Of a DNA stretch of 64,000 nt, positions 26,206-35,827 are shown in pieces. The first letter of the stretch is position 1. Each line of letters starts with the position of its first letter. The stretch comes from Arthrobacter sp. V1I7 (lineage in GTDB: Bacteria > Actinomycetota > Actinomycetes > Actinomycetales > Micrococcaceae), in contig NZ_JAUSYS010000001.1 of NCBI RefSeq assembly GCF_030817015.1, positions 2,046,001 through 2,110,000 on the forward strand, given 5' to 3'. A program made the position numbers and the translations under genes. The notes beneath the pieces are model-generated. The model was not told where the DNA came from. It ran no database searches and was given only the letters and a program-made list of their open reading frames with translations.

Positions 26206-27796
26206 TCGCGGTTACCTCCTGCGCATCCGAAATCTGTTGCTGTTGCTGTTGCTCCGTCTGGCGGTCCCGCCAGTTGCTTTCCACCGGCCAGACCGAGACA
26301 CGTTCGCGGACCGCGACCGCCGGCCGCGGAGCAGTCTCTACCGGGACCTGCGGGGAGTCCGCCAGCACCCAGGTGTCCTTGGAGCCGCCGCCCTGGCTCG
26401 AGTTGACGATCAGGGAACCTTCCTTGAGCGCCACACGGGTCAGCCCGCCGGGCAGGACCCAGACCTCGTCGCCGTCGTTCACGGCGAACGGACGCAGGTC
26501 CACGTGGCGGGGGCCGAACCTGTCGCCGCTGAGCGTGGGGACGGTGGAGAGCTGCAGCACGGGCTGGGCGATCCAGCCGCGGGGGTCCGCGAGAACGCGT
26601 TTGCGCAGGGCCTCCAGCTCGTCCTTGGACGCGTCGGGACCGATCACGAGGCCCTTGCCGCCGGACCCGTCGACGGGCTTGACCACGAGTTCGTCCAGAC
26701 GGTCCAGGACTTCTTCGCGGGCTTCCTTTTCTTCCAGCCGGAAGGTGTCCACGTTGGCGATCACGGGTTCTTCGTTCAAGTAGTAGCGGATCAGGTCCGG
26801 CACGTAACTGTAAACGAGCTTGTCGTCGGCGACGCCGTTGCCCACGGCATTGGCGATCGTGACGCCACCGGCGCGGGCCGCGTTCACCAGCCCCGGGCAG
26901 CCCAGCATCGAGTCGGCCCGGAACTGCAACGGGTCCAGGAACTCATCGTCGATCCGTTTGTAGATGACATCCACCCGCTGTTCGCCCGCCGTGGTCCGCA
27001 TGTAGACCCGGTTGCCGCGGCAGATGAGGTCCCGGCCCTCGACGAGTTCGACGCCCATCAACCCGGCGAGCAGGGTGTGCTCGAAGTAGGCGCTGTTGAA
27101 CACGCCGGGGGTCAGGACCACCACGGTGGGATCGTCGACGCCGGCGGGAGCGGTCTTCCGCAGGGCGGACAGCAACCGGCGCGGGTACTCTTCGACCGGC
27201 CGGATCAGCTGCTGGCCGAAGGCTTCGGGGAGCCCCTTGGCCATCGCACGCCGGTTTTCCAGGACGTAGCTGACCCCGGACGGTACACGCACGTTGTCCT
27301 CCAGGACCCGGAACGTCCCCGCGGCGTCGCGGACCACGTCGATGCCGGAGATGTGGACCCGGACGCCGCCGGCCGGTTCGAAGCCGTGCACCTGGCGGTG
27401 GAAGTGGGCGCTGGTGGTGACGAGTTGGCGCGGGATGACGCCGTCGGCCACCACGGTCATCTTGTCGTAGACGTCGTTAAGAAAGGCCTCGAGGGCCCGG
27501 ACGCGCTGCGCCACGCCCTGCTCCAGGACTGTCCATTCATCCGCCGGGATCACCCGGGGGACGATATCCAGCGGGAAGGGCCGCTCCTCGCCCGCGAAGT
27601 CGAACGTGACGCCGCGGTCCAGGAAGGTACGGGCCATGGAATCGGCGCGGGCCGAGACATCAGCCAGCGAGAGTTCACGCAGGGCACCGGCAACCTGCCC
27701 GTAGGACTTCCGGGCCAGCTGCCCGGGGGTAAACATCTCGTCGTAGGCACCCGTGCGCAGGGCAGCCTCGGAGTAATCCTCGAAAAGGTCAGACAT
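26198..27796 (-). CDS. Circularly permuted type 2 ATP-grasp protein
   Basis: A 532-residue enzyme of the class that uses ATP to form an amide or peptide bond. It begins MSDLFEDYSEAALRTGAYDEMF. ATP-grasp elements are visible as VVKPVDGSGGKGLVIGPDA, RRLLSALRKTAPAGVDDPTVVVLTPG and DVIYKRIDDEFLDPLQF. The C-terminus is Gln-rich (five Gln in a row). The substrate is unknown. I set the start at ATG 27796, preceded by AAGGTGG; a GTG 6 nt upstream is also possible. It is the first gene of the transglutaminase operon. Confidence 0.92.
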   Translation of the reverse strand: MSDLFEDYSEAALRTGAYDEMFTPGQLARKSYGQVAGALRELSLADVSARADSMARTFLDRGVTFDFAGEERPFPLDIVPRVIPADEWTVLEQGVAQRVRALEAFLNDVYDKMTVVADGVIPRQLVTTSAHFHRQVHGFEPAGGVRVHISGIDVVRDAAGTFRVLEDNVRVPSGVSYVLENRRAMAKGLPEAFGQQLIRPVEEYPRRLLSALRKTAPAGVDDPTVVVLTPGVFNSAYFEHTLLAGLMGVELVEGRDLICRGNRVYMRTTAGEQRVDVIYKRIDDEFLDPLQFRADSMLGCPGLVNAARAGGVTIANAVGNGVADDKLVYSYVPDLIRYYLNEEPVIANVDTFRLEEKEAREEVLDRLDELVVKPVDGSGGKGLVIGPDASKDELEALRKRVLADPRGWIAQPVLQLSTVPTLSGDRFGPRHVDLRPFAVNDGDEVWVLPGGLTRVALKEGSLIVNSSQGGGSKDTWVLADSPQVPVETAPRPAVAVRERVSVWPVESNWRDRQTEQQQQQQISDAQEVTANA

Positions 27797-27946
27797 GGTC
27801 ACTAGCCAACCACCTTTTCGTTTCGAAATCATTTCGGGCGGCGGGTTCAGCCACGGGTCGGAGCTGACGCGGGACCCAAGGCAAAACCCCGCCAGGCCAG
27901 CCGGGGCGGTTGCAGGTTTCCGCGGCGTGTAAGGCAAGGTAGGGAC

Positions 27947-28999
27947 GTGCCCCTGTTCAGCCCAAAGCCCCCGCCCGCGACGACCCGACGGGCCGGCTTC
28001 GCCGCCGCCGCGTCCCTCGCAGGGCCGGGCCTGCTGGCCGCCGCGGCCGCCGTCGTGCTGGCCCTGGCCGTCCACGCCCTCGTCCCGGCACTGCCGGCGA
28101 TGACCGTGGCAGTGGTACTCGGGCTCCTGGCGGCCAACCTGCCGGGCGTGGCCGCCTGGAGCGCCGGGCGGGCCCGGCCCGGGCTGGACTTCGCCGGCAA
28201 ACACCTGATGCGTGGCGGAATCGTGGTGCTCGGCCTGAAGGTCAGCCTCGTCGACGTGCTGGGCCTCGGCGGACCCGCCCTGCTCCTGATCACCGGAGTC
28301 GTGCTGGCCGCCTTCGCCGGGACCTACGGCATCAGCAGGCTCTTCCGCCTGACCCCGCCGGTGGCGCTGCTGATCGCCACCGGCTTTTCAATCTGCGGCG
28401 CCTCGGCCATCGGAGCCGTGGCCGCGGTGCGGCGGATCCGGCAGCAGGACACTGTGCTGCCGATCGCCCTGGTGACGCTGTGCGGCACGCTCGCCATCGG
28501 CGTGCTCCCCCTGCTGATGCGGCCGCTGGGACTGGGGCCGGAACGATTCGGGGCGTGGGCCGGGGCGTCCGTGCACGACGTCGGACAGGTGGTCGCCACG
28601 GCGCAGACGGCCGGAGCCTCGGCGCTCGCGGTCGCCGTCGTCGTCAAACTCACCCGGGTGGTGCTCCTGGCACCCATGGTGGCCGCCGCGGGCCTGCATC
28701 ACCGCAACGGCGCGGGCGCCCGCTCCGGCGGCGGGCGGCCCCCCGTCGTTCCGCTGTTCGTGATCGGCTTCCTGGCGCTGGCCGCCCTGCGCTCCACGGG
28801 CTGGCTGTCCCCCGCAGTGCTGGACGCCGCCGCCGTCCTCCAGGACCTGCTGCTGGGCATGGCCCTCTTCGGCCTCGGATCGGCCGTCCGGGTATCGCAG
28901 CTGCTCCACACCGGGGTCCGGCCCTTGCTGGCCGCCCTGGCTTCCTGGCTGCTGATCGGAGTGCTGGGGCTGGGCGCCGCCGCCATCATGATTAGATAG
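27947..28999 (+). CDS. YeiH-family putative sulfate/anion exporter
   Basis: A 350-residue membrane protein with about ten hydrophobic helices, matching the UPF0324/YeiH family. Motifs include GKHLMRGGIVVLGLKVSLVDVL, ATGFSICGASAIGAVAAV and WAGASVHDVGQVVATAQTAG, which are strongly conserved in YeiH. The family is annotated as sulfate exporter mostly by inference. The start is GTG 27947. It diverges from the ATP-grasp operon and is followed 4 nt later by pepN. Confidence 0.9.
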   Translation: MPLFSPKPPPATTRRAGFAAAASLAGPGLLAAAAAVVLALAVHALVPALPAMTVAVVLGLLAANLPGVAAWSAGRARPGLDFAGKHLMRGGIVVLGLKVSLVDVLGLGGPALLLITGVVLAAFAGTYGISRLFRLTPPVALLIATGFSICGASAIGAVAAVRRIRQQDTVLPIALVTLCGTLAIGVLPLLMRPLGLGPERFGAWAGASVHDVGQVVATAQTAGASALAVAVVVKLTRVVLLAPMVAAAGLHHRNGAGARSGGGRPPVVPLFVIGFLALAALRSTGWLSPAVLDAAAVLQDLLLGMALFGLGSAVRVSQLLHTGVRPLLAALASWLLIGVLGLGAAAIMIR

Positions 29000-29003
29000 C
29001 TGG

Positions 29004-31643
29004 GTGTCGAACCAGAACCTGCGCCGCGACGAGGCGGCCACACGCTCAGCCCTGATCACCACGCACAGCTACGATGTCTCCCTCGACGTCCGGCGGGCGG
29101 CGGATCCGAACGTGGCCGGCTACACCAGCCGCAGCGTGATCACCTTCGCCGCGGGCGAGCCGGGCGCCTCGACCTTCCTCGACTTCATCAGCGGCGAGCT
29201 GCACAGCGTCTTCCTGAACGGCAAGGGGCTGCCGATCGCCGACATCGCGGACGGCTCCCGGATCCGGCTCGACAACCTGCAGGCAGAAAACCAGGTCACC
29301 GTCACCGGCACCGCGTTGTTCAGCACCTCGGGCGAGGGCATGCACCGCTTCTTCGACCCGGCCGACGGGCAGTGCTACCTGTACACACAGTACGAGCCCG
29401 CAGACGCCCGGCGGGTCTTCGCGAACTTTGAACAGCCCGATCTCAAGGCCGAATTCACCTTCCACGTGCTGGCGCCCTCCGGGTGGCAGGTGGCCTCCAA
29501 CGGAAGCGAAACCGAGCGGATCCAGCTGACCAGCGACCCGGCCACGAGCCGCTGGGACTTCGCCCCGACCAAACCGATGTCCACTTACATCACGACCGTC
29601 CTGGCAGGCCCCTACTTCAAGGCGGAAGATACCTGGAACGGGACGCTTGGTGACGGGACCGTCCTGGCGGTACCGCTGGCGCTGTACTGCCGCGCCTCGA
29701 TGGCCGAGTCCTTCGACGCGGCCGCGCTCTTCCGGCTGACCAGGAATGGCCTCGACTTCTTCAACGGGCTCTTCGACTTCCCGTACCCCTGGGGCAAGTA
29801 CGACCAGGCCTTTGTGCCGGAGTACAACCTGGGCGCGATGGAAAACCCCGGGCTCGTCACCTTCACGGAAAGCTACGTGTTCACCTCGCGGGCCACCGAT
29901 TCGCAGTACCAGGCCCGCGCCAACACCCTGCTGCACGAGATGGCGCACATGTGGTTCGGCGACCTCGTCACCATGCAGTGGTGGGACGATCTGTGGCTCA
30001 AGGAATCCTTCGCGGACTACATGGGCACCCTCGGCCTGGACCGGACCACGGACTGGGATACAGCGTGGGTGGACTTCGCCAACAACCGCAAGGCCTGGGC
30101 CTACGTCCAGGACCAGCTGCCCACGACGCACCCGATCGTCGCCGACATCCCGGACCTTGAGGCCGCCAAGCAGAACTTCGACGGGATCACCTATGCCAAG
30201 GGCGCGTCCGTGCTCAAGCAGCTAGTCGCCTACGTCGGATTCGAGGCCTTTATCGCCGGTTCCCGCCGGTACTTCAAGGACCACGCCTACGGCAACACGA
30301 CCCTCGCCGAGCTGCTGGCTGCGCTTGGCGCCGCCTCCGGCCGCGACCTCGGGGAATGGGCCCGACGGTGGCTGCAGACCTCCGGCATCTCGACCCTCAC
30401 CGGCGAGATCGATGAGCACGACGGCGTCCTGGCGGCCGTGACCCTCGTCCAGGACGCCAGGGACCCGGTTACCGGACGGCAGGAACCGCGGCCGCACCGC
30501 CTGCGGGTCGGCTGCTACGACTTCGACGACGCCGGCGCCCTGCTCCGCCACGACAGCGTGGAAACCGACCTCAGCGGCGCACGCACGGCCGTGGCCGGGC
30601 TGGCGGGCAGGCAGCGCCCGGCCCTGCTGCTGGTGAACGACGAGGATCTCACCTACGCCAAGGTGCGCCTGGATGCACGTTCCGAAGCCACCGTGCGCAG
30701 CTCCCTGGACCGGCTCAGCGACCCGATGGCCCGGGCGCTATGCTGGACCGCGCTGTGGGATTCCGCCAGGGACGCGGTCACGCCCGCGTCCCTGTATGTC
30801 GACGCGGCGATGCGTTTCGGACCCTCCGAAACCGGAATCGGGGTGCTGCTGAACGTGCTCGGCAACGCCTCCACCGCGATCGAACGCTACGTGCCGCGGG
30901 CCCAACGGGATTCCGTGCGCTCCGGGTTCCTGAACGTGGCGGCCGCCGAGCTGCTGGGCGCCGGGCCGGGTTCGGACCAGCAGCTGGCGTGGGCGCGCAC
31001 CGTGGCGGCGACGAGCCGCTACGACGCCAGCAGGCTCGAGCTGATCCGCGGCCTCCTGGCCGGCAGCACCGTGGTCCCAGGCCTCGCCGTCGATGCCGAG
31101 CTGCGCTGGAACTTCTGGCACGCCCTGGCCGCGCACGGGCAGGCATCCGCCGAACAACTCGATGCCGAGCTGGCCCGGGACAACACCGCCGCGGGCAAAT
31201 CCGGCCACGCCACGGCCATGGCGGCCCGCCCCGACGCGGCCGTCAAGGAAGCAGCCTGGAATGCCGCGGTCCACGGGACCTCGCTGTCCAACCAGCTGTT
31301 GAGCGCGACCATTGCCGGCTTCAGCACCGGTCCGGCGGCCCTGCTCAGCGCGTTCATTGACCGGTACTTCGAGTGCCTGACACCGGTGTGGTCCGGGCGG
31401 AGCATTGAGATTGCCAGCCGGATCGTCCGGGGACTCTACCCGGCGGCCCAGGACCTCGACGGGTTTGGCGGGACCCCCGGGACGCACGCCGTGATTGTCC
31501 GGAGCGACAACTGGCTGGCCGAACACAAGGACGCGCCGCGTGCACTGCGACGCATCATCATCGAACAGCGCAGCCACCTGCTGCGGGCCTTGACGGCCCA
31601 GGCCGTGAACGCCCCGGTGCGGACCGCACAGCCCGCTTCCTAG
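29004..31643 (+). CDS. pepN: Aminopeptidase N (M1 family)
   Basis: This 879-residue cytoplasmic zinc enzyme removes N-terminal residues from peptides. NLGAMENPGLVTF (about residue 277) is the exopeptidase motif. LLHEMAHMWFGDLVTMQWWDDLWLKESFADY (about residues 310-340) holds HExxH and the distal Glu. A long helical C-terminal ERAP1-like domain follows. Length fits actinobacterial PepN. The start is GTG 29004, only 4 nt after yeiH, so the two may be co-transcribed, though their functions are unrelated. Confidence 0.95.
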   Translation: MSNQNLRRDEAATRSALITTHSYDVSLDVRRAADPNVAGYTSRSVITFAAGEPGASTFLDFISGELHSVFLNGKGLPIADIADGSRIRLDNLQAENQVTVTGTALFSTSGEGMHRFFDPADGQCYLYTQYEPADARRVFANFEQPDLKAEFTFHVLAPSGWQVASNGSETERIQLTSDPATSRWDFAPTKPMSTYITTVLAGPYFKAEDTWNGTLGDGTVLAVPLALYCRASMAESFDAAALFRLTRNGLDFFNGLFDFPYPWGKYDQAFVPEYNLGAMENPGLVTFTESYVFTSRATDSQYQARANTLLHEMAHMWFGDLVTMQWWDDLWLKESFADYMGTLGLDRTTDWDTAWVDFANNRKAWAYVQDQLPTTHPIVADIPDLEAAKQNFDGITYAKGASVLKQLVAYVGFEAFIAGSRRYFKDHAYGNTTLAELLAALGAASGRDLGEWARRWLQTSGISTLTGEIDEHDGVLAAVTLVQDARDPVTGRQEPRPHRLRVGCYDFDDAGALLRHDSVETDLSGARTAVAGLAGRQRPALLLVNDEDLTYAKVRLDARSEATVRSSLDRLSDPMARALCWTALWDSARDAVTPASLYVDAAMRFGPSETGIGVLLNVLGNASTAIERYVPRAQRDSVRSGFLNVAAAELLGAGPGSDQQLAWARTVAATSRYDASRLELIRGLLAGSTVVPGLAVDAELRWNFWHALAAHGQASAEQLDAELARDNTAAGKSGHATAMAARPDAAVKEAAWNAAVHGTSLSNQLLSATIAGFSTGPAALLSAFIDRYFECLTPVWSGRSIEIASRIVRGLYPAAQDLDGFGGTPGTHAVIVRSDNWLAEHKDAPRALRRIIIEQRSHLLRALTAQAVNAPVRTAQPAS

Positions 31644-31680
31644 CGGGGTTGGCGCCAGCGGCTGTAAGTGGGCGCGCGCC

Positions 31681-32787
31681 CTACGGCACCCGGTGCAGCC
31701 ACTCGGCGGTCCCGAACTTAGCGTCGACCCTGCGGCGTGCGGCGTCGAGTTCGGCCGCGGTGAGTTCCGACGGCGTCGCGGCGTAGCGTTCGGTGAAGAC
31801 CTCCATCATCGCTGCCACGATCTCGCCGCGGGCCAGGCCGGTCTGCCGGCGGAGCGGGTCCACCCGTTTCCTGGCGCTCGTGGTGCCCTTGTCCGAGAGC
31901 TTTTCCTTGCCGATCCGCAGCACCTGGACCATCTTGTCCGCGTCGATGTCGTAGCTCATCGTGACATGGTGCAGCATTCCGCCGTTGACGAGCCGCTTCT
32001 GCGCCGCACCGCCGATCTTGCCCTGGTCCGTGGCGATGTCGTTCAGCGGGACGTAGAAGGCGCTGACGCCGATCTTCTCGAGGGCGGCCATCACCCAGGC
32101 GTCCAGGAACGCGTAGGAGTCGGCGAAGCTGATGCCGTCCACGAGGGTCTGCGGGAGGTACAGCGAGTAGGTGATGCAGTTGCCCGCCTCCATGAACATC
32201 GCTCCCCCGCCGCTGATCCGGCGGACCACGCTGATGCCGTGCCGGGCGACGCCGGAAGGATCGAGTTCGTTCCGGACGGACTGGAAGCTGCCGATCACGA
32301 CCGAGGGTTCTTCCCAGTCCCAGAAACGCAGGGTGGGATTCCGGCGGCCGGCACCGACCTCTTCGGTGAGGACCTCGTCCAGGGCCACATTGATGTGGGT
32401 GGGCAGGACCGAGGGGGCGATGATGTTCCAGTGGTGGTCCGCCCAGCCGGTGGCCTTGGCGAGGGCGCGGCGGACGGTGACGGCCACTGCCTCCGCGGAG
32501 AAGCCGAACAGGACCGCGCCCGGCGGCAGGGACGCCTCCACCGCGGCGGAAATGTCCGCCGCGCCGGCGTCTTCGGGAAGACCGGTCAGCCCCCGGTTGA
32601 TCTCCAGCAGCGCCTCATCGGGTTCCAGGAAGAAGTCACCGCTGAGCGAGACATTCGCCAGGACCCCATCGACGACGTCGAAGTCGGCCACCACGAGTTT
32701 GCCGCCGGGTACCTTGTACTCCCCGTGGTGAGCGGCGCCGCCGTCGTCAGCGTTGCCGGGACCGGGAACCAGGGGAAGGCTTGTCAT
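31681..32787 (-). CDS. Lipoate-protein ligase-like protein with a permuted accessory domain
   Basis: The protein has 368 residues from ATG 32787. Residues about 24-115 (KVPGGKLVVADFDVVDG, then NVSLSGDFFLEPDEALLEI) look like the LplA C-terminal accessory domain. The catalytic biotin/lipoate ligase fold starts near residue 128 (LPTHINVALDEVLTEE). It has VRRISGGGAMFMEAGNCIT in place of the usual RRxSGGGAVxHxxGN, and TDQGKIGGAAQKR with the catalytic Lys. The domain order is therefore the reverse of normal LplA. It should attach lipoate or octanoate to carrier proteins. It is followed on the same strand by no close partner. Confidence 0.87.
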   Translation of the reverse strand: MTSLPLVPGPGNADDGGAAHHGEYKVPGGKLVVADFDVVDGVLANVSLSGDFFLEPDEALLEINRGLTGLPEDAGAADISAAVEASLPPGAVLFGFSAEAVAVTVRRALAKATGWADHHWNIIAPSVLPTHINVALDEVLTEEVGAGRRNPTLRFWDWEEPSVVIGSFQSVRNELDPSGVARHGISVVRRISGGGAMFMEAGNCITYSLYLPQTLVDGISFADSYAFLDAWVMAALEKIGVSAFYVPLNDIATDQGKIGGAAQKRLVNGGMLHHVTMSYDIDADKMVQVLRIGKEKLSDKGTTSARKRVDPLRRQTGLARGEIVAAMMEVFTERYAATPSELTAAELDAARRRVDAKFGTAEWLHRVP

Positions 32788-32853
32788 GCGCTTAATCCTG
32801 CCACGCTGCGCGCTGTCCCTCGCGGACGCCCGGACGCAAAAAGCCTGCACGCA

Positions 32854-32886
32854 AAAAAGCCCGCACCGTAACGGTGCGGGCTTTTT
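32854..32886 (-). terminator. Strong bidirectional-type terminator after rpmE2
   Basis: AAAAAGCCCGCACCGT and ACGGTGCGGGCTTTTT pair perfectly around a single base, 24 nt after the rpmE2 stop. Reading on the minus strand it ends in a T-run. Confidence 0.92.
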
Positions 32887-32909
32887 CAAAAGACCTTGGG
32901 GCGAAGTTG

Positions 32910-33167
32910 TTACTTCTTGCCGCCGAAGCCCTTGAAGCGAGCGTTGAAGCGCTCGACGCGGCCAGCAGAGTCCATGATGCGCTGCTTGCCCGTGTAGAAC
33001 GGGTGGGACTCCGAGGAGATTTCGACGTCGATAACCGGGTAGGTGTTTCCGTCTTCCCACTCGATGGTCTTCTTGGAAGACACGGTGGACTTGGTCAGGA
33101 ACTTGACGCCGGAAGCCAGGTCGTTGAAAACAACAGCTTCGTACTTCGGGTGGGTATCAGTCTTCAT
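32910..33167 (-). CDS. rpmE2: 50S ribosomal protein L31, type B
   Basis: An 85-residue ribosomal protein beginning [16 protein letters not shown]. It lacks the CxxC zinc-binding pair of type A L31, which marks it as the zinc-independent paralogue usually induced under zinc limitation (Zur in several actinobacteria). I see no convincing Zur box in the short upstream gap. ATG 33167 has AAAGG upstream; longer in-frame extensions to 33257 are not used. Confidence 0.96.
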   Translation of the reverse strand: MKTDTHPKYEAVVFNDLASGVKFLTKSTVSSKKTIEWEDGNTYPVIDVEISSESHPFYTGKQRIMDSAGRVERFNARFKGFGGKK

Positions 33168-33317
33168 AATTGGACCTTTGTTCGCACAACTGGATTTTGC
33201 CAGTTGCCAGGTATGAGTGGGATGGCTGGTTGGCACCTGTCGGCGCAGCACAGCCAACTACTAATGATAGCCGAAAACCGCCCGGCTGACGAACCCTCCG
33301 GCGAAGTCCGGCGCGCC

Positions 33318-34127
33318 TCAGTCGCGGGGCCGGAGCTCCCAGAATGCGACGGCTGATGCCGCGGCGACGTTGAGGGAATCGACGCCGGCACGCATCGGGA
33401 TCTTCACGGCAAGGTCGGCGGCGGCCAGGGTGCCTTCGCTCATGCCGGCGCCTTCGGTGCCGAGCACCAGCGCCAGCCGTTCCGGGTTCCGGGCGGCGAG
33501 GTCCTCCAGTGAGACGGCGTCGTCGGTGAGCTCCATCGCTGCGACCGTGAAGCCCAGCTCCCGGAGCATCGTGAGGCTCCCCGGCCAGTCCTCCAGCCGT
33601 CCCCACGGGACCTGGAACACGGTCCCCATGCTGACCCGGACGCTGCGCCGGTACAGCGGGTCACCGCAACGCGGCGAGACGAGGACGGCGTCCACGCCCA
33701 GGGCTGCCGCGGAGCGGAAGATCGCCCCGACGTTCGTGTGGTCCACGATGTCCTCCAGCACCGCGACCCTGCGGGCGCCGGCAAGCAGCTCGGGCAGCGG
33801 GACTGGCGCCGGCCGGTGCATGGCCGCCATGGCGCCGCGGTGCAGGTGGAAGCCGGTGATGTCCTCGAGCAGCCCGGCGGAGCCGATATAGGCGGGCACC
33901 TCCGGGTACTGCTCGAAGACGTCGGCGAGGTCCCGGACCCACTTCTCCGCGAGGAAGAAGGAACGCGGCCGGTGCCCTGCCGCCAGCGCGCGGCGCAACA
34001 CGCGGGAGGATTCCGCGATGTACATGCCCTCGGCGGGTTCGCGGAGCCTGCGCAGGTGGACGTCCGTCAGCTGGGTGTAGTCGTACACGCGGGGGTCATC
34101 GGCCGACTCGAGGTGGTGGAAGGTCAT
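33318..34127 (-). CDS. TrmH/SpoU-family RNA 2'-O-methyltransferase
   Basis: The 269-residue protein has an N-terminal RNA-binding region (MYIAESSRVLRRALAAGHRPRSFFLAEKW) and a C-terminal SPOUT knot. VLEDIVDHTNVGAIFRSAAALGVDAVLVSP is motif 1, ALVLGTEGAGMSEGTLAAADLAVKIPM is motif 2, and SLNVAAASAVAFWEL is motif 3, with the SAM-binding loop. Substrate (tRNA or rRNA) cannot be told from sequence. It follows the TauE/SafE gene by 7 nt on the same strand. Confidence 0.92.
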   Translation of the reverse strand: MTFHHLESADDPRVYDYTQLTDVHLRRLREPAEGMYIAESSRVLRRALAAGHRPRSFFLAEKWVRDLADVFEQYPEVPAYIGSAGLLEDITGFHLHRGAMAAMHRPAPVPLPELLAGARRVAVLEDIVDHTNVGAIFRSAAALGVDAVLVSPRCGDPLYRRSVRVSMGTVFQVPWGRLEDWPGSLTMLRELGFTVAAMELTDDAVSLEDLAARNPERLALVLGTEGAGMSEGTLAAADLAVKIPMRAGVDSLNVAAASAVAFWELRPRD

Positions 34128-34134
34128 GGGCAGG

Positions 34135-34920
34135 TCATTTCAGGAGGTTGGCGATCATGAAGCCGAGGGCGACCAGGCCCAGGGTGAAGATGACTCCGCG
34201 CAGCACCGCCGGGGAGAGCCTGCGGCCCACCCTGGAACCGATCACGCCGCCGATCAGCGAGCTGACAGCAATCAGCCCCACCACCGCCCAGTCGATCCGG
34301 CCGAAGGCAAAGAGCAGGTAGGAGGCCGCCGCGACGATGTTCACGCCCAGGACCAGGATGTTCTTCATGGCATTGGCATTCTGGATGGTCCCGGACATAA
34401 AGACGCCCAGGATTCCGACCAGGAGGATACCCTGGGCAGCGACGAAGTAGCCGCCGTAGACGCCGGCCAGGTAGACCAGCACCACCAGCAGGAAGCCGTG
34501 GCTGCGGTCCCGGAGGGCATGTTCAGGGTTCTCTTCGCGGTTCCGGACCCACTGCTGGAGCCTGGGCTGGAAGACCACCATCAGCAGGGCCAGCACGATC
34601 AGCACGGGGGCGGCGTAGTGGAAGACCTTCTCGGGCAGGTTCAGCAGCAGGTACGCGCCGCTGATGCCGCCCAGCAGCGAGGCGGGCAGCAGCCGGAGCA
34701 GCTGCCTGCCGCGCCCGGCGAGCTCCTTGCGGTAGCCCCATGCCCCGGCGGCGTTCCCTGCCACGAGGCCCATCGCGTTGCTGATGGACGCCGTAACCGG
34801 CGCGTAGCCGAGGGCGATCAGGACCGGGAAGGTGACGAGGGTGCCGGAACCAACAACGCTGTTGATGGTGCCCGCCCAGAGCCCGGCAAAGAAGATAAAG
34901 ACGCTGTTGAGGAACTCCAC
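34135..34920 (-). CDS. TauE/SafE-family anion permease
   Basis: A 261-residue membrane protein with about eight helices and the two repeated motifs of the TauE/SafE family: GTINSVVGSGTLVTFPVLIALGYAP near the N-terminus and GVYGGYFVAAQGILLVGILG in the middle. The family exports sulfite, sulfoacetate or related small anions. It sits between an ABC ATPase and a methyltransferase on the same strand with short gaps, so one transcript is likely. Confidence 0.9.
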   Translation of the reverse strand: MEFLNSVFIFFAGLWAGTINSVVGSGTLVTFPVLIALGYAPVTASISNAMGLVAGNAAGAWGYRKELAGRGRQLLRLLPASLLGGISGAYLLLNLPEKVFHYAAPVLIVLALLMVVFQPRLQQWVRNREENPEHALRDRSHGFLLVVLVYLAGVYGGYFVAAQGILLVGILGVFMSGTIQNANAMKNILVLGVNIVAAASYLLFAFGRIDWAVVGLIAVSSLIGGVIGSRVGRRLSPAVLRGVIFTLGLVALGFMIANLLK

Positions 34921-34937
34921 GCGCTGTCAGGGACGCG

Positions 34938-35723
34938 TCAGCGGCGGGCAGTGGCGGTGTAACGTCCCGCTGCGACGCTGACGTCCAGGGGCAGGCCGAA
35001 GGTCTCGCTCAGGTTGTCCGAGGTGAGGACCTCAGCCACCGGACCCTGCGCGACCACGCCGCCGTCGCGCATCAGCATGGCGTGGGTGAATCCCGGCGGG
35101 ACCTCTTCGAGGTGGTGGGTGACCAGGACGATGGCCGGGGCCGCCTCGTCGCGGGCCAGTTCGCTGAGCCGGTACACGAGGTCCTCGCGGCCGCCGAGGT
35201 CGAGCCCGGCGGCGGGTTCGTCGAGGAGCAACAGCTCCGGGTCCGTCATGAGGGCCCGGGCGATCTGGACCCGCTTCCGCTCCCCCTCGGACAGTGAGGC
35301 GAAGGGCCGGTTGAGCAGCGGGCCCATGCCCCATTCGTTCAGCAGGCCAAAGGCGCGGCGCTCGTCGTCCCTCTCGTAGCCCTCGCGCCAGCGCCCGGTG
35401 ACGCCGTACGCGGCCGTCACGACGACGTTCAGCACCTTCTCGTGCTCCGGGATCTGGGTGGCCAGGGCGGCCGAGGACAGACCGATGCGGGGCCGGAGTT
35501 CAAAGACATCGACGGCACCGAGGATCTCCTCCAGGATGCCGGCCATACCGCTGGTGGGGTGGATCCGTGCGGCGGCGATCTGCAGCAGTGTGGTCTTGCC
35601 GGCGCCGTTGGGGCCCAGGATCACCCAACGCTCACCTTCCTTGACCTGCCAGTCCACCTTGTCCAGGAGCGTCTTCGCCCCACGTACAACGCTGACGGCG
35701 GCCAATTCAAGAACATCACTCAT
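34938..35723 (-). CDS. ABC transporter-like ATP-binding protein (stand-alone)
   Basis: A 261-residue ABC ATPase: VILGPNGAGKTTLLQI (Walker A), SLSEGERKRVQIARALMTDPELLLLDEPAAGLDL (signature and Walker B) and VTHHLEEVPPGFTH (His switch). The signature is LSEGE in place of LSGGQ. No permease is adjacent, so it may be an unpaired ModF-like or energy-coupling ATPase. The start may be ATG 35723 or GTG 35735; neither has a clear ribosome binding site. Confidence 0.9.
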   Translation of the reverse strand: MSDVLELAAVSVVRGAKTLLDKVDWQVKEGERWVILGPNGAGKTTLLQIAAARIHPTSGMAGILEEILGAVDVFELRPRIGLSSAALATQIPEHEKVLNVVVTAAYGVTGRWREGYERDDERRAFGLLNEWGMGPLLNRPFASLSEGERKRVQIARALMTDPELLLLDEPAAGLDLGGREDLVYRLSELARDEAAPAIVLVTHHLEEVPPGFTHAMLMRDGGVVAQGPVAEVLTSDNLSETFGLPLDVSVAAGRYTATARR

Positions 35724-35827
35724 AGGAGTAGACACTAGGACAAAAGGGCGGCCTACCGATAACCGGGGCATGGTCCCATGCGCCGGTTCGCGCCTGGTCC
35801 CCTCGGGCGGCCGCTGGCGGATGTCCC

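Noticed and set aside
26192..27805. A 537-codon plus-strand open frame
   Set aside because: It mirrors the ATP-grasp gene, which has strong family motifs; the plus-strand frame does not.
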